From: Hanamia caeni
GTDB taxonomy: Bacteria > Bacteroidota > Bacteroidia > Chitinophagales > Chitinophagaceae
DNA: 64,000 nucleotides
Reading direction: 5' to 3'
Assembly (NCBI RefSeq): GCF_003721595.1
Contig: NZ_RJJR01000019.1
Location: forward strand, 42,551-106,550
The position numbers were made by a program, and so were the translations under genes. The notes beneath the pieces were generated by a model. The model ran no database searches and was not told the origin of the DNA. It was given only the letters and a program-made list of their open reading frames with translations. Positions 34,894 through 44,830 of this stretch are shown one piece after another (within the stretch, counting starts at the first letter, position 1; each line of letters begins with the position of its first letter).

Positions 34894-34928
34894 CAAAATA
34901 AAAATCTGTCTTAAAGATTTGTTTACTG
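34894..34928. repeat. 35-bp repeat, copy 1, upstream of nagB
   Basis: CAAAATAAAAATCT..CTTAAAG.TTTGTTTACTG is shared with 42216-42251 with about three differences. It lies just upstream of nagB and may be a dispersed repeat or a conserved promoter element. Confidence 0.45.
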
Positions 34929-34962
34929 GATTAGCAAGTCAATTTCAGGTGAAGTATATACT

Positions 34963-35030
34963 CATATTCTGTCCGCAAAAATGCAAAGGATATGCGAATA
35001 GAAAGACGAAGAAAAGGAGTAAATTTATTA
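34963..35030 (-). pseudogene. Decayed copy of the tannase gene's signal-peptide segment
   Basis: On the minus strand this segment reads NLLLFFVFLFAYPLHFCGQNM, almost the same as the tannase start LFFLVFLFAYPFHFFGQNM encoded at 36520-36570. It has no ATG in frame and hits a stop a few codons later. It begins about a dozen bases after the tannase stop. It is the residue of a duplicated gene or of a recombination event. Confidence 0.6.
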
Positions 35031-35042
35031 CTCATATTATTT

Positions 35043-36584
35043 TTAGTTTGTCTTAAGTTCAAAATTCTTTTCATTAGCCGGGTTTCCCTTTCCTTTGTAG
35101 GCAGCCACTTCGGGATAAGGATAAACAGGCCGTGTCATTACCGTCTTTCCGTTTTCAATTTTTGATAATATTATGCGTTCAGGCGTCTTGTTATTTTCCG
35201 TCCAGTCTTCAATGATTTTTACCCAGTCCACATAATCCGGCCCTGTGCCACCTCCGCAATGCAATACGCCGGGTAGCAAGAATAAACGTATATAAGACTT
35301 TAAATCCCTATCCATTTTCACAGCATCATCATAATGCTGAATGGTTGCAAAGGCAGACAGCGCAGGATCGTTCCAGCCGTGGTAGAGTATCATCTTTCCA
35401 TTATTTCTTTTAAAATCACTATAGTCTATACTGGTAGCATCCAAATAAGATGAAGCATAGCGGGTTTCTTCAAAAAAATTCTTAAAGTCATATTTGCTAT
35501 AATCCCATGAAGGGTTATTAAAAATTAAATATTTAAACATTTCGGTCGCCAACGTGTAATGAAAGGATGGCATTTCTTTTGTCCCGGCTATCCACATATC
35601 CCATGAGCCAGGTTCACCTTCCAACCCATAGGGAAATCCCGGATAAACCATTTGGCTGTCCACCATCAGTGGATTGTAAATAGCTTTAATGGCAGCTACC
35701 TGCTGTTGGGAAAAGCAGCCCGGACCTGCTTTGTTATCAGGACAGACAGGCAACATTGAAAGATCGAATTTACAACTTCTGGGATCATTGATGATGTTAT
35801 CTTTCACGCCATCAATAGTATCGCATTGCTTTAACACAAGCTCCTGCAATAGTTTCAGGTTATCGCGGGTAATAACAGGCTCGTCCCGGTTTTTGGTGTC
35901 AAGATAATTCATTAAAGATTCTTTTATATACTTGGCGCCGATTGCAGGCCAGTTAAACGCAGGAGCGCCGGCTACTATACCATTAAAATCTTCAGGATAA
36001 AATTGAGCCTCCATCATTGCCTGACCGCCACCCCGTGAGCAGCCAAAAAAATAAGTATAAGAAGGGGCTGCACAATAAAAAGTATGCATAACCGACTTAG
36101 ACACAACGGCAGTACGATGCACAGCGAGGCGGCCAAAATTAAGCTGCCGCTCCATATTATTTAGCGCCCAGCCTGCCTGATCTGGTTCCGCTGTATGCCC
36201 GGTATTGGTTCCAACCGTTGCACATCCCTTGTTCACATAATCAATCAAATCGTTTTGAATGGATCCTGCAAAAGCGCCACCTCCAGACATCAGCAGCCTG
36301 CCATTCCATTGTTGCGGCAACAGCAACTCAAAATCAATTTCTTTACTTATTCTTCCAAACACTTTGCAGAACGGCACAGTAACCACATAGGAAGAGTTCC
36401 ATGGTACCGGGCTTTTGATGGTATCGTGCAAGAGCGTTTCCGCTTTTAAAATTGTAACGTCGGGCAGTTGAAGCGTTTTGAGTTGTTCACAGGGTGTACA
36501 TGGTTTTAGGTTAGCCATATTTTGTCCGAAAAAATGGAAAGGATATGCGAAGAGAAAGACGAGGAAAAAGAGTTTGGTTTTCAT
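35043..36584 (-). CDS. Tannase/feruloyl-esterase family protein, exported
   Basis: A 513-residue serine esterase that hydrolyses aromatic ester bonds (gallate, ferulate or similar) outside the cytoplasm. Signal peptide 1-21. The CS-D-HC motif that defines the family is complete: C182-S183 in FFGCSRGGGQAMM, D406 in HGWNDPALS and H442-C443 in GVLHCGGG. The paired cysteines would form the disulphide that holds the triad. It has a decayed copy of its own signal segment just downstream. It lies close to pectin-active genes but apparently forms its own transcript. Confidence 0.9.
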   Translation of the reverse strand: MKTKLFFLVFLFAYPFHFFGQNMANLKPCTPCEQLKTLQLPDVTILKAETLLHDTIKSPVPWNSSYVVTVPFCKVFGRISKEIDFELLLPQQWNGRLLMSGGGAFAGSIQNDLIDYVNKGCATVGTNTGHTAEPDQAGWALNNMERQLNFGRLAVHRTAVVSKSVMHTFYCAAPSYTYFFGCSRGGGQAMMEAQFYPEDFNGIVAGAPAFNWPAIGAKYIKESLMNYLDTKNRDEPVITRDNLKLLQELVLKQCDTIDGVKDNIINDPRSCKFDLSMLPVCPDNKAGPGCFSQQQVAAIKAIYNPLMVDSQMVYPGFPYGLEGEPGSWDMWIAGTKEMPSFHYTLATEMFKYLIFNNPSWDYSKYDFKNFFEETRYASSYLDATSIDYSDFKRNNGKMILYHGWNDPALSAFATIQHYDDAVKMDRDLKSYIRLFLLPGVLHCGGGTGPDYVDWVKIIEDWTENNKTPERIILSKIENGKTVMTRPVYPYPEVAAYKGKGNPANEKNFELKTN

Positions 36585-36707
36585 CTAAAATATTTTTTAT
36601 TAAAGTGATTTTTATAATTTGCTAATTCGTCCGGCTCATATCTTGTTCCGAACTTTTTCTTTATTTTATTCGACGCTAAAAACTACGTTCGGGTTAATTT
36701 TAATACG

Positions 36708-37616
36708 CTATTGGCTTAATAAGACTTGCTTATTCAACCAATATAAAAAAAGATCCGCCCATTGGTCTGAAGGCAGGTTCTGTTTCTTTATGCCAAATCC
36801 ATGTCCGCCTCTTGAAAAAATATGCAGTTCTGCTGAATGGTTTGAGTTTATCCAATCATTATATAGACGAATGCTATTTGAAACGGGAATCATTTGGTCA
36901 TCTGTTGCGGCTGCAACAAACAAAGGTGGTGCATCGGGATGTACTGCGCCGGATTTACGAACAGAATCTGCAATTAAGCCATACAATGAAGCTACAAAAT
37001 CAGGTCTTGTTTTAGGTGTATAATGGTATGCCAGCAATGCGGATAAAGTGCCTCCTGCAGAACCGCCCATAATGCCAATTCTGGCAGTATCAATTTTATA
37101 TTCTGTTGCGTGTTGCCGAAGGTAAGTAATGGCTGTTTTTGCATCTTCCAGTTCCAGATGCCAAATTTGAGCAACATTCTTTTCAAAATCTTTATCGTTG
37201 GTGTTTTTCACCATTTCTGTCCATGCATCATCCGTTACCAAATGATAGGTTCTGTATTTCAAAACAAAAGCAGTTATTCCTTTTTCATTTAACCAATGGG
37301 CTATATCAACAACTTGCTCGATGAATAAAGTTTGTAAACCGCCACCCGGGCAAACTATAATTGCAGTACCATTGCTTATGGAAGAGTTGGGTATAAATGC
37401 CATTAAAGTTGGATGAGTAACGTTATAGATCAACCTCGTGTTGAATGGATTTTTAGTTGTTTCTTTTTCCTGCCAGGTCCAGCTTTCTGCGCCGGGAGGT
37501 ACTTTATCGTAGAGTTGGATTATTTTTTGTTGGGCTTTGATTGGATTGATGCAATAAGATAAATTTAATAATAGGAGGCTTGTTATAATGAAGAAGGAAG
37601 TTACTTTTTGGTTCAT
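36708..37616 (-). CDS. Alpha/beta-hydrolase, acetyl-esterase-like, exported
   Basis: A 302-residue hydrolase with a hydrophobic leader (residues 6-29, ends IKAQ). The oxyanion loop is CPGGGLQ (89-95), the nucleophile S186 in IMGGSAGG, the acid D239/D240 in AAATDDQMIP and the base H272 in SRGGHGFG. This is the BD-FAE/acetylxylan-esterase-like group often found in polysaccharide loci, which deacetylates oligosaccharides. The gene lies between the tannase and the outer-membrane barrel, all on the minus strand. Confidence 0.88.
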   Translation of the reverse strand: MNQKVTSFFIITSLLLLNLSYCINPIKAQQKIIQLYDKVPPGAESWTWQEKETTKNPFNTRLIYNVTHPTLMAFIPNSSISNGTAIIVCPGGGLQTLFIEQVVDIAHWLNEKGITAFVLKYRTYHLVTDDAWTEMVKNTNDKDFEKNVAQIWHLELEDAKTAITYLRQHATEYKIDTARIGIMGGSAGGTLSALLAYHYTPKTRPDFVASLYGLIADSVRKSGAVHPDAPPLFVAAATDDQMIPVSNSIRLYNDWINSNHSAELHIFSRGGHGFGIKKQNLPSDQWADLFLYWLNKQVLLSQ

Positions 37617-37650
37617 GTTAGTTTAATTGTGCGGGGTTAAATAAAAAGAT

Positions 37651-40110
37651 TTATCTAAAATAATTTGCCCTCCCCTTTTCCTCTTCTGCTCCTGTGGTTC
37701 TTGTGCGGCTGGCTTTAAGCTTTTGCTTTCCAAAGTTTCGGATATAGGTTAGCTTAAAGGTTCTCCATGAAAACCGTAAATGAATATCTCCAACAAGGTT
37801 CTTTTCTGGCAGGTCGGTATACCCACGGTAATCCGTGGAGTTGTTAAGCAGATCGCTGGCAGAAAAGTTAATATTATCCCTATCGCCTAATTTTTTTCGT
37901 ACAGCAAAGTCGAGAGACCCCCATGGTTTAAATACCATAATTCCATCCAGACTGCGGGAGTTGTAAAAGCCGGATAATTCCATCGAAAAATTTGCAGGCA
38001 GTATAAACGACTGGCTCATATTAATGATGACTTGTTTGTGCTCAATCCTTATCGGTTCTTTTTGATATTCCGCGTTTACCTGCTGCCACTTTCCGGTAAT
38101 ATTGTATTGCATACTCCACCAGCTCGTAACAGCAACAGGAATAGAGAGTACGAATGTTAACAGTTTTTGATTATCCAGGTTTTCTGGCTTGTTAATTATT
38201 TTGTTAGAAACCGAATCAACGTTGGGCTGAAAAGATGTGATGGCATTGTTTTCTTTTGTGAAAGTAATCTGTAGGAAATATTTTTTAAAAGTGTATCCCG
38301 CGCTAACAGCATGAGCAATGGCCGGCTGCAACGCAGGGTTACCCGTTAATAATGAATTCTTGGTATTATAATAAGTGAAAGGAGCCAGGTCGGTGTATGC
38401 AGGTCTTGTTATGCGGCTGTTATACGAAAGGTTTATACTATTTTTTTCATTCAGTTTGTGAGAAAGGTATAAAGTAGGGAACAGTTTTCCGTAATGACGG
38501 TCAACGATATTTTTTTCAGTTTCAGACCCCAGGTTTGAATTGGTATATTCATAGCGCAGGCCGCCCTTTACGGACGTCTTCACACTTGTCGTTATATCGA
38601 GAGAAAGGTATGCAGCAGAATAATTTTCTTTCAGGGTGTAATTGGATGAAAGAGCATCATCTTTTACCCAATTGCTCTGGATAAATCGCTCAAAGAGGAG
38701 GTTATTCCTAAAATCGGCGAGGGTGCCTTTTATACCGGCTTCAAAATTTAGTTTTTGTGACATCTTGCCGGAATAGTCTAAAGCGCCAATCCAAAAATTC
38801 AATGGCGTAATCTTCCCGTTACGAAAAGTTTCATCATACATAAAATTTTCTGTTTTATCATAATACTGGCTGTAATAATGGAAGGGCTGGTTGTTTTTAT
38901 AATGCAGATGGGAGGCGTTAAAAGAAAGGTTTTTACCTTCATTAAACTGCTGCTGCAGGTTTATATTAATTCCGTAATCCTGCCAGTTATTCAATTCGGT
39001 GTTGGTACTTACCGACGTAGTGTCGGGATGGCCGTTCAGGTTAAAGGTAGTATGGTTATGTTCTGACTGTCTATACCAGCGGCCATTGCTGGTAAGCAAA
39101 ATACCGACTACCGTACGACGGCTAAGCTGATAATCCAAGCCCAGGCGCGCAGTATGCGTGCGGGTGATATCGGTCCTGTCGAGTGTGCCGTATGTTTCAT
39201 AGATACTACCATTGTTAGATATCCGGTTATACGAAGTACCGGCGAATATACCTTTAACACGTGAGTACGAAAAATCTCCATAGATATTCAACTTCGCTGT
39301 ACGGTGATTGAAATTCAGACTGGCCTGTGTTACCCATCCTTTTCCATATCCCTGTGTAGCGGAAAATGATCCGTTGGTACCCAGGTTATCATTCTGTTTT
39401 AATACGATGTTGATATAGCCGGCGTTGCCCTCGGCATCAAAATTGGCAGGCGGTGTTGTGATGAGTTCTATTCTGTCAATGTTGCCTGCACTCATACCAT
39501 CTAACAGTTCCAATACCGCGGAGACAGGCATATAATTCAGTTTCCCATTGATCATTACCCGCACACCTTCTTTGCCCATCATGGCGATGGTGTTATTCTG
39601 CCTGTTTACCACCACTCCCGGCGAACGCTCCAGTATTTGCAAGGCGGTGCTGCCTGCAGCGGTAATACTGCCCGCAACATTTACCACCAACCGGTCAATA
39701 AGCGCTTCCACCAAAGGCTTTTTCTTCTCAACGGTTACTTTTTCCAAAGTGTTTTCATTCTCTGAAAGATGCAGAGGAGGCTGATTTATGTCCTGTGTGG
39801 CACTCGAAATCAATATTGAATCGGAATAGCCTTGCTTGTAATTCACAAATGATGACGCGATAAAATAAGTTCCCCGGGATATTTTGAAAAAAGTATATTC
39901 TCCTTTTTTAGAAGAAATGGTGCCCTTCACAAGGGAAGAATCCTTAGCGTTCAATAATAATACACTGGCATCACCAAGAGGTTGATTTTCCTTATTTAAA
40001 ACAATGCCCGAAATCGTTGCCTGGCCGCAGCAGTGTACCATAATAACGGCAAGAGATAAAGTACATATTAATCTCTTGGCATTTTTACTTCCGGATAGAT
40101 TAATTCGCAT
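37651..40110 (-). CDS. Outer-membrane beta-barrel protein with TonB-plug-like domain
   Basis: An 819-residue outer-membrane protein with a signal peptide (to about residue 30), an N-terminal carboxypeptidase-like domain (ISGIVLNKENQPLGDASVLL) and a plug-like region ALQILERSPGVVVNRQNNTIAMMGKEGVRVMINGK. The barrel continues to a C-terminal extension rich in charge (RTRTTGAEEEKG). It belongs to the outer-membrane beta-barrel family related to TonB-dependent receptors but is distinct from SusC. The stop is 34 bases after the next minus-strand gene's start. Ligand unknown. Confidence 0.85.
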   Translation of the reverse strand: MRINLSGSKNAKRLICTLSLAVIMVHCCGQATISGIVLNKENQPLGDASVLLLNAKDSSLVKGTISSKKGEYTFFKISRGTYFIASSFVNYKQGYSDSILISSATQDINQPPLHLSENENTLEKVTVEKKKPLVEALIDRLVVNVAGSITAAGSTALQILERSPGVVVNRQNNTIAMMGKEGVRVMINGKLNYMPVSAVLELLDGMSAGNIDRIELITTPPANFDAEGNAGYINIVLKQNDNLGTNGSFSATQGYGKGWVTQASLNFNHRTAKLNIYGDFSYSRVKGIFAGTSYNRISNNGSIYETYGTLDRTDITRTHTARLGLDYQLSRRTVVGILLTSNGRWYRQSEHNHTTFNLNGHPDTTSVSTNTELNNWQDYGININLQQQFNEGKNLSFNASHLHYKNNQPFHYYSQYYDKTENFMYDETFRNGKITPLNFWIGALDYSGKMSQKLNFEAGIKGTLADFRNNLLFERFIQSNWVKDDALSSNYTLKENYSAAYLSLDITTSVKTSVKGGLRYEYTNSNLGSETEKNIVDRHYGKLFPTLYLSHKLNEKNSINLSYNSRITRPAYTDLAPFTYYNTKNSLLTGNPALQPAIAHAVSAGYTFKKYFLQITFTKENNAITSFQPNVDSVSNKIINKPENLDNQKLLTFVLSIPVAVTSWWSMQYNITGKWQQVNAEYQKEPIRIEHKQVIINMSQSFILPANFSMELSGFYNSRSLDGIMVFKPWGSLDFAVRKKLGDRDNINFSASDLLNNSTDYRGYTDLPEKNLVGDIHLRFSWRTFKLTYIRNFGKQKLKASRTRTTGAEEEKGRANYFR

Positions 40111-40272
40111 TTTACTTGAGTTTGACTTGAGTTTGACTGCAAAAAATAAGTTCGATTGTTTTCATTGATGCCAGGTTGAAAATGTAACAGTTAATGAAAC
40201 TTTGTTAGGTGCTTTGCCTTGATCCCTCCCCCTACGGAAGCAGGACAAGGCTATTAAATTGATCTCATAAAT

Positions 40273-40728
40273 TCATTTCGCCTGCATAACCCGCGTTCCC
40301 TGCATGGCAACGATTTCCCAATCATCACCTTGCTTTTTCAGAATGTACATCCATCTGTATTCACCGGATATATCCTCGTGTCCGACATGCCCTTTTTCAG
40401 TATCATGTTGGGTCACGACAGCTACGTTTTCATATACAGTAACTTTCCTGTCATCCGGAATGATTGATTCAAATTTCAGGTTGCCTGCTTTAATAAAATC
40501 AACCAAATCTGCCTTGCCATTTACTTTTCCGCCAGGGTCAGTAAAGATGTACGTATCAGCGAAATACTTTTCAAAAAAAGCGACATCGCTTTTCATTAAT
40601 GCATCTTTTAATTGTTCGACTACCGTCGTTACTTCCTGTTCAGCACTGTTGTCTTGCACACTGGTTTGAGCGTGAATTGCCAAAGACATAGAAATTAAGA
40701 ATGCTGTCGTAAGAATTGTCTGTTTCAT
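40273..40728 (-). CDS. NTF2-like/DUF4440 protein, exported
   Basis: A 151-residue protein with a signal peptide (ends IHAQ, residue 20) and a cone-shaped NTF2/SnoaL-like fold: VEQLKDALMKSDVAFFEKYFADTYIFTDPGGKVNGKADL, then the final EYRWMYILKKQGDDWEIVAMQGT. Members bind or isomerise small ligands; the function of this one is unknown. It lies downstream of the AraC gene on the same strand, with a gap of 144 bases. Confidence 0.82.
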   Translation of the reverse strand: MKQTILTTAFLISMSLAIHAQTSVQDNSAEQEVTTVVEQLKDALMKSDVAFFEKYFADTYIFTDPGGKVNGKADLVDFIKAGNLKFESIIPDDRKVTVYENVAVVTQHDTEKGHVGHEDISGEYRWMYILKKQGDDWEIVAMQGTRVMQAK

Positions 40729-40872
40729 ATTGATGTTTGATTGTTTTAAAATGCGGGATGGCTGTCAGGGGAAATGAATTCTGCTTAAAAGCTGTTTTAC
40801 CGGATTTGGATAAAAAAATAATTTTAAAAGTAAAAAGCCCGGCATTCCGGAAATAGTAAAAACGCGACAACT

Positions 40873-41850
40873 TTATTCTTCCCTGTTTACTATCACAAGT
40901 TGTTCTTCGGGTGCCTCATGATTAGCGGGAAGGCTGTTCTTATTTCTGCCGCTCATAATCCCCGCAGCGTCGGATTTCAGGCGCTGTATCTGAAAAAAAT
41001 CAGCCAATGTAAAACGCGTGATTGGCATCAGTTGTACCTGTTCAGGATGCTGATGATTAAAAAAATCAAAAGGTGTAAAACCGGTAAACGCTTTAAAGTC
41101 TCTTATTAAGTGCATCTGATCAAAATAGCCACACTCATAAGCAACAGAGGACCAGCTTTCACCCGGCTGCATTATTTTCCTTTTTAGAACTTTATCAAAG
41201 CGAACAATTTTTGCATATAGTTTTGGAGAAACGCCAACCTGCTCTTTAAATCTTCTTTGAAAATTACGGATGCTCATATTGGTTTTGCAGGCCCACTGTT
41301 TAATGCTTAATGTATTTGGATGGGTGTTTATTAAATTTGAGGCAAGAGCAATGTTGTTCGAAAAAGTATTATTTTTTACACGCCTGCTGAGAAAAGAAAG
41401 TAAAAATTTATCAGCAATACAGGCCATTTGCCAGACGTTTGTTGCATAGGCTAATTGTTCTTCCAAAATGGCGGCCTGGTTTCCTAAAACTTCTTCCAAA
41501 GAAAATATCTCATCAGAAAGCTCATACATGGGTAAGCCAAAGATCCTGTTTATCCCATTCGCTTTAAAGTCCATAAGAAAAGCATGGAACCTTCCATTAA
41601 AAGAGATGATACCACCAGGGCCGGTAGAAGCCCCTACGATGCAATTTCTTTTGCCACAAAAGGTCGGGCTGTTTTCGGTTACCGTCTTATGCTGTGGCTT
41701 ATCGCCAAGATAAAAGGCAATGTTTGTTTTATTACTTGCCGGCCAGCAGCTTTCGAATGAGTATTTATCCTTGCCCGAACTACTCAGGATATAATTATCA
41801 ACAAAAGCTGATAACGAAGGATGGGGTTTGATGTAATAATTGATGAGCAA
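40873..41850 (-). CDS. AraC-family transcriptional regulator
   Basis: A 325-residue regulator. Residues ~1-150 resemble the DUF6597 sensor domain (PHPSLSAFVDNYILSSSG). The C-terminal ~100 residues hold two AraC helix-turn-helix motifs: LSIKQWACKTNMSIRNFQRRFKEQVGVSP and SWSSVAYECGYFDQMHLIRDFKAFTGFTP. The frame begins with TTG at 41850; a stop lies four codons further up and no ATG is near, so the TTG start is likely real. A candidate target is the adjacent NTF2-like gene. Confidence 0.88.
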   Translation of the reverse strand: MLINYYIKPHPSLSAFVDNYILSSSGKDKYSFESCWPASNKTNIAFYLGDKPQHKTVTENSPTFCGKRNCIVGASTGPGGIISFNGRFHAFLMDFKANGINRIFGLPMYELSDEIFSLEEVLGNQAAILEEQLAYATNVWQMACIADKFLLSFLSRRVKNNTFSNNIALASNLINTHPNTLSIKQWACKTNMSIRNFQRRFKEQVGVSPKLYAKIVRFDKVLKRKIMQPGESWSSVAYECGYFDQMHLIRDFKAFTGFTPFDFFNHQHPEQVQLMPITRFTLADFFQIQRLKSDAAGIMSGRNKNSLPANHEAPEEQLVIVNREE

Positions 41851-42335
41851 GAATCTTATTTAAATTATAATGTAAAGAATACGGATTCTGAGTATCACAG
41901 AATATGGATTATAATCTTCACTCAATTCAATAATTACTACTGTTCTTCTTGCGAGCCGGAGCGCCTTGCTTTAGTGTCGGAAAATCTTAATTTAGAAATT
42001 ATAGGTATTTTTTTTCTTTAGATAAAGGGGATTATAAAAATAGACCTATTATACTTTATGATTTCTTACAAATTATTACACAGTATTATATTCTCATTCA
42101 TTGGCAGGATGGGTGTATTAATTGGTAAGAAAGGCATGTTTCTTTGATAATGACTTTGTTCTTAAGCAGTAGGATTTGCTGAATGTTGGTGTTTTTTGGG
42201 GAAGCCATATTTTGCTCAAAATAAAAATCTTCCTTAAAGGTTTGTTTACTGCCACCTTACCGCAAATGGGTTTTAAAAGCTGGAAAAATTATAGTTCAAT
42301 CCAACTGAAACAGCCTATTTTGAAAGCAGGTGAAT
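41851..42335. other. Gene-free stretch with one short repeat
   Basis: No convincing gene. The only feature is a second copy of the 35-bp repeat at 42216-42251 (see 34894-34928). The preceding AGCCATATTTTG also resembles bases beside the tannase start, so this may be another scrap of duplicated sequence. Confidence 0.45.
42216..42251. repeat. 35-bp repeat, copy 2
   Basis: Matches 34894-34928 (CAAAATAAAAATCT..CTTAAAG.TTTGTTTACTG) with about three differences. It lies 85 bases beyond the stop of the flavin reductase. Confidence 0.45.
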
Positions 42336-43022
42336 CTAAAATTCCTCTGTAACAATCTTATCTTCCTTCACTCCTATTTTCAATAAAATTCCTTTAATAC
42401 TTTCTATCATCGGATCAGGCCCGCAGATATAAAAGTATTGATCAAGATTTTTTATTTTTTCTTTCAGATAATTTTCATCGATCAAACGATGATCATATTT
42501 TTCCGTTTCTTCCTGGGTGATGGTATTGATAAAATTATCGCCAAGTATGGTGGTAAACTCGTCTTTCAAAATGATATCGTTAGTTGTTCTGTTTGAAAAT
42601 AAAAGTTTGTTGTTTCCGATTTTATTTTCTTTATGCAATTGCCGCAGAATAGCGATGAACGGAGTAACTCCGGCACCGCCCGCAATAAACACGCCTTCGC
42701 CTTTGTAGTGGATTGCTCCCCAGATGTCGTGTAATATCAGCTCATCGCCGGCATGCAAAGTGCCTAACTTATTGGTAACGCCCTTGTGGTCATCATAAAT
42801 TTTAATCGTAAATTCAAGATGGTCCCATTCATTAAGACCGGTAAAAGTAAAAGGCCTTCTTTCCGTTTTCCATTCAGGAAGATTAATCACTATATCGGTA
42901 GCCTGCCCTGGAGTGAATACATAATTGTCAGGTTTAGCAAGCGTAAAACGTTTTACATTGTGAGTTACATTTTCTGTTTTAAGAATTTTTACAACATGCT
43001 CCTCATTTGGATAATCTGCCAT
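42336..43022 (-). CDS. Ferredoxin/flavodoxin reductase-type FAD oxidoreductase
   Basis: A 228-residue ferredoxin-NADP reductase-like flavoprotein. FAD binding is seen in RRPFTFTGLNEWDHLEFTIKIY, and the nucleotide domain has GVFIAGGAGVTPFIAILRQL and YFYICGPDPMIESIKGIL. No iron-sulphur cysteine cluster is present, so it needs a separate electron carrier. It follows the receiver-flavoprotein gene by 132 bases on the same strand and may belong to the same redox group. Confidence 0.88.
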   Translation of the reverse strand: MADYPNEEHVVKILKTENVTHNVKRFTLAKPDNYVFTPGQATDIVINLPEWKTERRPFTFTGLNEWDHLEFTIKIYDDHKGVTNKLGTLHAGDELILHDIWGAIHYKGEGVFIAGGAGVTPFIAILRQLHKENKIGNNKLLFSNRTTNDIILKDEFTTILGDNFINTITQEETEKYDHRLIDENYLKEKIKNLDQYFYICGPDPMIESIKGILLKIGVKEDKIVTEEF

Positions 43023-43154
43023 GATATAGTTTTTGATTAAAGTGAAATAATATCTAAAAATCGTATGGAAATAATAATTACAAAATATTAGAGTAATTTC
43101 TGTTGAAAAAGTTACAGCAAGGCTTTTATTAATAACACTGCCTCGAGGGAAAGT

Positions 43155-44813
43155 TTAGATCTCCGCCAGGTATTTGTGTACAAAACTTATGGCCATAGAG
43201 CCTTCCCCTACTGCTGAAGCAACGCGGTTCATGGCGCCTGCACGCACATCGCCGGCAGCAAAAATTCCAGGGAGGCTCGTTTCAAGTAGATAGGGATTTC
43301 TTTCAAGCTTCCATATCTTTTTAAAATTTTCATAATGCTGAAGGTCTCTGCCCGTTTCGATAAATCCCTTCTCATTCTTAATTATCTGGTCATCCAGCCA
43401 GTCGGTAAAGGGCCTGGCGCCTATGAAAATATATAAAGCAGAAGCGTTTTCCGTATATACCTCTCCCGTTATTAAATTTTTGATCGTCAGCCTTTCCAAA
43501 CTCTCCTGGCCTGCGGCTTCTACCACTTCCCTGGCAATACATACCGAAATATTTTCTACACTATTTATCTGGTCGATCAAATAGGATGACATCGTATAAC
43601 TCAGGCTATCTTTTCTTATCAAAATATTTACCTGCTTTGCAAATTTTGATAAATACATAGCAGCCTGCCCGGCAGAATTGCCGCCACCAACAATGTAAAC
43701 AGGTTTGCCTTTGCAGGCCGACGCCTCCGTATTCGCAGCGCCATAATATATTCCGGCACCTTTAAATTGGGCAATTCCCGGCGTTGTCAATTGGCGGTAA
43801 TCCACGCCCGTTGTAATTACTATCGACCTGGTCATTACTTCACTATCATCTCCTAAAATTATTTTTTTGTAATTATCCTGTGTCCGGATGGCCTTCACGT
43901 ATCTCGGAGACAGAAAATCAGTACCAAACCTGACAGACTGAGCCATGGCCCTGCGTGTGAGATCTGCGCCGCTTAATCCTGTAGGAAATCCCAAATAATT
44001 CTCAATGCGCGAGCTGGTACCAGCCTGCCCGCCCGGAGCTCTTCTTTCTATAAGCAAAGTTTTTAACCCTTCTGACGAGCCATACACAGATGCGGCTAAT
44101 CCTGCCGGGCCGGCGCCAATGATTACTACATCATATATTTCATTTTTGACATCGGGGTTTAAGCCGATACGTTTGGCCACGTCAATTATTCGTGGTATTT
44201 TAATTAAAGAGCCGTCTTCAAAAAATATTACCGGCAAATCTTTCGCCACCAGGTTATTTAATTCCAACAATTGCTTACCATCTTCGTCAGTAGCATCCAG
44301 CCATTGGTAGGGAATCAGGTTGCCTGATAAGAATTCTTTTATTTCGTGGCTTTTTGGTGAAAACTGGTAGCCAACTATTTTGATACCCTTAAAATCAGGA
44401 TGAAAATTATTTTGCCAGTCATCCAGCAAATCATTGATAACGGGATATAATCTTTCTTCCGGGGGATCCCATGGCTTGCTCAGATAATAATCAAGCTTCA
44501 CATTATTAATCGCTCTTATGGCCGCATCAGTATCTGAATAGGCAGTGAGCAACACTTTTTTTGCTTCATCATAATATTGCATCGCCTGTGATAAAAATTC
44601 TACACCTTCCATTTCGGGCATTCGCTGATCTGAAATAAACATCGCCACCGATTCGCCACGGTTCTTTAATTCAAGCAAACTATCAAGCGCTTCTTTTGCT
44701 GAGGAAGTGCTGAGCACGCGGTAATCCTGCCGGTATTTATTTTTCAAATCCCTGGTGATGGCGCGAAGCACCTGCACATCATCGTCTATAACAAATATGA
44801 TTGATTGGTCCAT
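43155..44813 (-). CDS. Response-regulator receiver fused to thioredoxin-reductase-like flavoprotein
   Basis: A ~552-residue fusion from the ATG at 44813; an earlier in-frame start would overlap the upstream kinase. Residues 1-135 form a receiver domain with phospho-acceptor D62 (FISDQRMPEMEG) and K113. Residues ~140-225 are a thioredoxin-like spacer. The rest is a thioredoxin-reductase fold with FAD motif GAGPAG (233-238) and NAD motif VGGGNSAGQAA (375-385). The CxxC of true thioredoxin reductases is missing: the segment before the NAD motif reads YYGAANTEASACKGK. It probably does not reduce thioredoxin. It directly follows its likely partner kinase. Confidence 0.9.
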   Translation of the reverse strand: MDQSIIFVIDDDVQVLRAITRDLKNKYRQDYRVLSTSSAKEALDSLLELKNRGESVAMFISDQRMPEMEGVEFLSQAMQYYDEAKKVLLTAYSDTDAAIRAINNVKLDYYLSKPWDPPEERLYPVINDLLDDWQNNFHPDFKGIKIVGYQFSPKSHEIKEFLSGNLIPYQWLDATDEDGKQLLELNNLVAKDLPVIFFEDGSLIKIPRIIDVAKRIGLNPDVKNEIYDVVIIGAGPAGLAASVYGSSEGLKTLLIERRAPGGQAGTSSRIENYLGFPTGLSGADLTRRAMAQSVRFGTDFLSPRYVKAIRTQDNYKKIILGDDSEVMTRSIVITTGVDYRQLTTPGIAQFKGAGIYYGAANTEASACKGKPVYIVGGGNSAGQAAMYLSKFAKQVNILIRKDSLSYTMSSYLIDQINSVENISVCIAREVVEAAGQESLERLTIKNLITGEVYTENASALYIFIGARPFTDWLDDQIIKNEKGFIETGRDLQHYENFKKIWKLERNPYLLETSLPGIFAAGDVRAGAMNRVASAVGEGSMAISFVHKYLAEI

Positions 44814-44830
44814 GTTACTATCTTTTTCGC

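Noticed and set aside
41821..42021. 66-codon plus-strand frame after the AraC gene
   Set aside because: No start context, no homology, and low-complexity composition.
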